From Williamsia serinedens (GTDB lineage: Bacteria; Actinomycetota; Actinomycetes; Mycobacteriales; Mycobacteriaceae): 64,000 bases of DNA. The stretch covers positions 1 through 64,000 of the forward strand of contig NZ_JAMTCG010000003.1 in NCBI RefSeq assembly GCF_024171725.1. Direction: 5' to 3'. Of this stretch, positions 63,365 to 64,000 are shown one piece after another. Each line of letters opens with the position of its first letter. Position 1 is the stretch's first letter. The notes beneath the pieces are model-generated. The model worked only from the letters and a program-made list of their open reading frames with translations. It was not told where the DNA came from and did not search any database. The position numbers and the translations under genes were made by a program.

Positions 63365-64000
63365 GCGGGATGGTCACGGCGTTGGCGGCGCCGCTGCGGG
63401 CCCTGCTCGACACCGTCGGGACCGGGAGTCCCCCCGGTGGCGGGCCGCTCGCCGGCCTCCGCGACACGGCGGGTGCGCTCGACCGCGCCGCCGACGACGT
63501 CGGCCGTTTCGCCGATTCGACCGGCGCCGTCTGGGACTCGGTCGGTGCCGACGCCGCGCGTGCGACGGTCGACGCGCATCGCGGCCACCTCACGGGTCTC
63601 GCCGACGACGCCCGGTCCGTCGCGGACATCGGCGACGAGGCCGGCGTCGTGGTCGCCGAGGCCGCCACCGGATTGCGCGGAGTGCTCGACTCCTTCACCG
63701 CCGCGGCCGACGCACTCGGCCCGACGATCAGCCAGCCACCGGGGTTGATGGCCCTCGTGGGACTCGCCGCGACGCACCTCGCCCACGCACTCGTCATCGT
63801 CGGCCGCACCCGGGCGCAGCTGGAGGGGCTCCGGCGGCGTGCCGAGGCGATCGGTCGCCGACGGGCGCCCGCTCTGCCCGACCCCGGCCGGCTCCGGCAC
63901 GACGTCGGCGCGTCGACGACGGGCGCCGCACCCGGCCGCGCGGAACCGGCGCATCCGGGCGCGAGCACATCGCCGTCGTCGGCGGGGAGGGTGGCCGTCA
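63361..64000 (+). CDS. Helical ESX-like protein, 3' end beyond the window
   Basis: Open from ATG 63361 to the last base (213 residues seen, no stop). [20 protein letters not shown] begins a helical region with VWDSVGADAARATVDAHR, similar to the W-x-G turn of WXG-like or PE/PPE-like proteins, then a hydrophobic stretch (LMALVGLAATHLAHALVIVG) and a low-complexity Arg/Ala/Pro/Ser tail. A C-terminal domain, for example an NlpC/P60 peptidase, may follow outside the window. Overlaps the preceding gene by four bases. Confidence 0.6.
   Translation, partial: MSGMVTALAAPLRALLDTVGTGSPPGGGPLAGLRDTAGALDRAADDVGRFADSTGAVWDSVGADAARATVDAHRGHLTGLADDARSVADIGDEAGVVVAEAATGLRGVLDSFTAAADALGPTISQPPGLMALVGLAATHLAHALVIVGRTRAQLEGLRRRAEAIGRRRAPALPDPGRLRHDVGASTTGAAPGRAEPAHPGASTSPSSAGRVAV

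Overview
The window reads as chromosome of a high-GC, mycolic-acid-type actinobacterium, most like Gordonia or a close relative (Williamsia or Rhodococcus are possible). Three things suggest this: very GC-rich genes with strong third-position bias, secreted Ag85-like mycolyltransferases with many PapA-type acyltransferases, and a gene order that, from memory, follows the Mycobacterium tuberculosis blocks Rv3274c-Rv3285 (fadE25, purE, purK, GtrA protein, PH protein, birA, accD5, accE5, maf, sseA, sufE-like, accA3) and Rv3296-Rv3309c (lhr, nei, glpD2, lpdA, Rv3304, amiA1, deoD, pmmB, upp). No tRNA, rRNA, CRISPR array, transposase or integrase was seen.

Layout. 1-11.4 kb: FadE25 (cut by the window edge), a dienelactone hydrolase, purK-purE, a GtrA protein, a two-component system, a PH-domain protein, a repeat-bearing membrane protein, BirA and the accD5-accE5-maf operon. 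11.4-34.9 kb: an accessory block between maf and sseA. It has four WS/PapA-like acyltransferases (called W here), six PapA-like acyltransferases in two A-B-C triplets, two GT1 and one GT2 glycosyltransferases, two DrrAB-type ABC exporters and one secreted Ag85-like acyltransferase. A seventh PapA-like gene lies between sufE and accA3. 35-41.3 kb: sseA-sufE, the extra papA, accA3, a small unknown protein and a second secreted Ag85-like protein.

41.5-64 kb: a second acyl-CoA dehydrogenase with a palindromic operator, a degenerate histidine-phosphatase-fold protein, cbtA and cbtB behind a cobalamin riboswitch, lhr, nei, an SDR, glpD, a PLP aminotransferase, lpdA, a gamma-glutamylcyclotransferase-like protein, an M20 amidohydrolase, an enoyl-CoA hydratase, deoD-pmmB, an ABC ATPase, a Nudix protein and upp. 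The window ends in a pair of ESX-like helical proteins.

How it works together. AccD5, AccE5, AccA3 and BirA form a biotin-dependent acyl-CoA carboxylase and its biotinylating enzyme; accD5 and accA3 seem to share a palindromic operator just upstream of the -10 box. The inserted block looks like an assembly and export locus for a polyacylated glycolipid: glycosyltransferases build a sugar head group, PapA and W enzymes add acyl chains, ABC exporters move the product, and a secreted Ag85-like enzyme may finish it outside. No polyketide synthase, FadD or MmpL gene is in the block, so acyl-CoA must come from elsewhere. The product is not predictable from sequence, and this is the best candidate here for an undescribed system. 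Two long convergent junctions (41318-41479 and 51037-51200) carry inverted arrays of degenerate 20-21 nt units.
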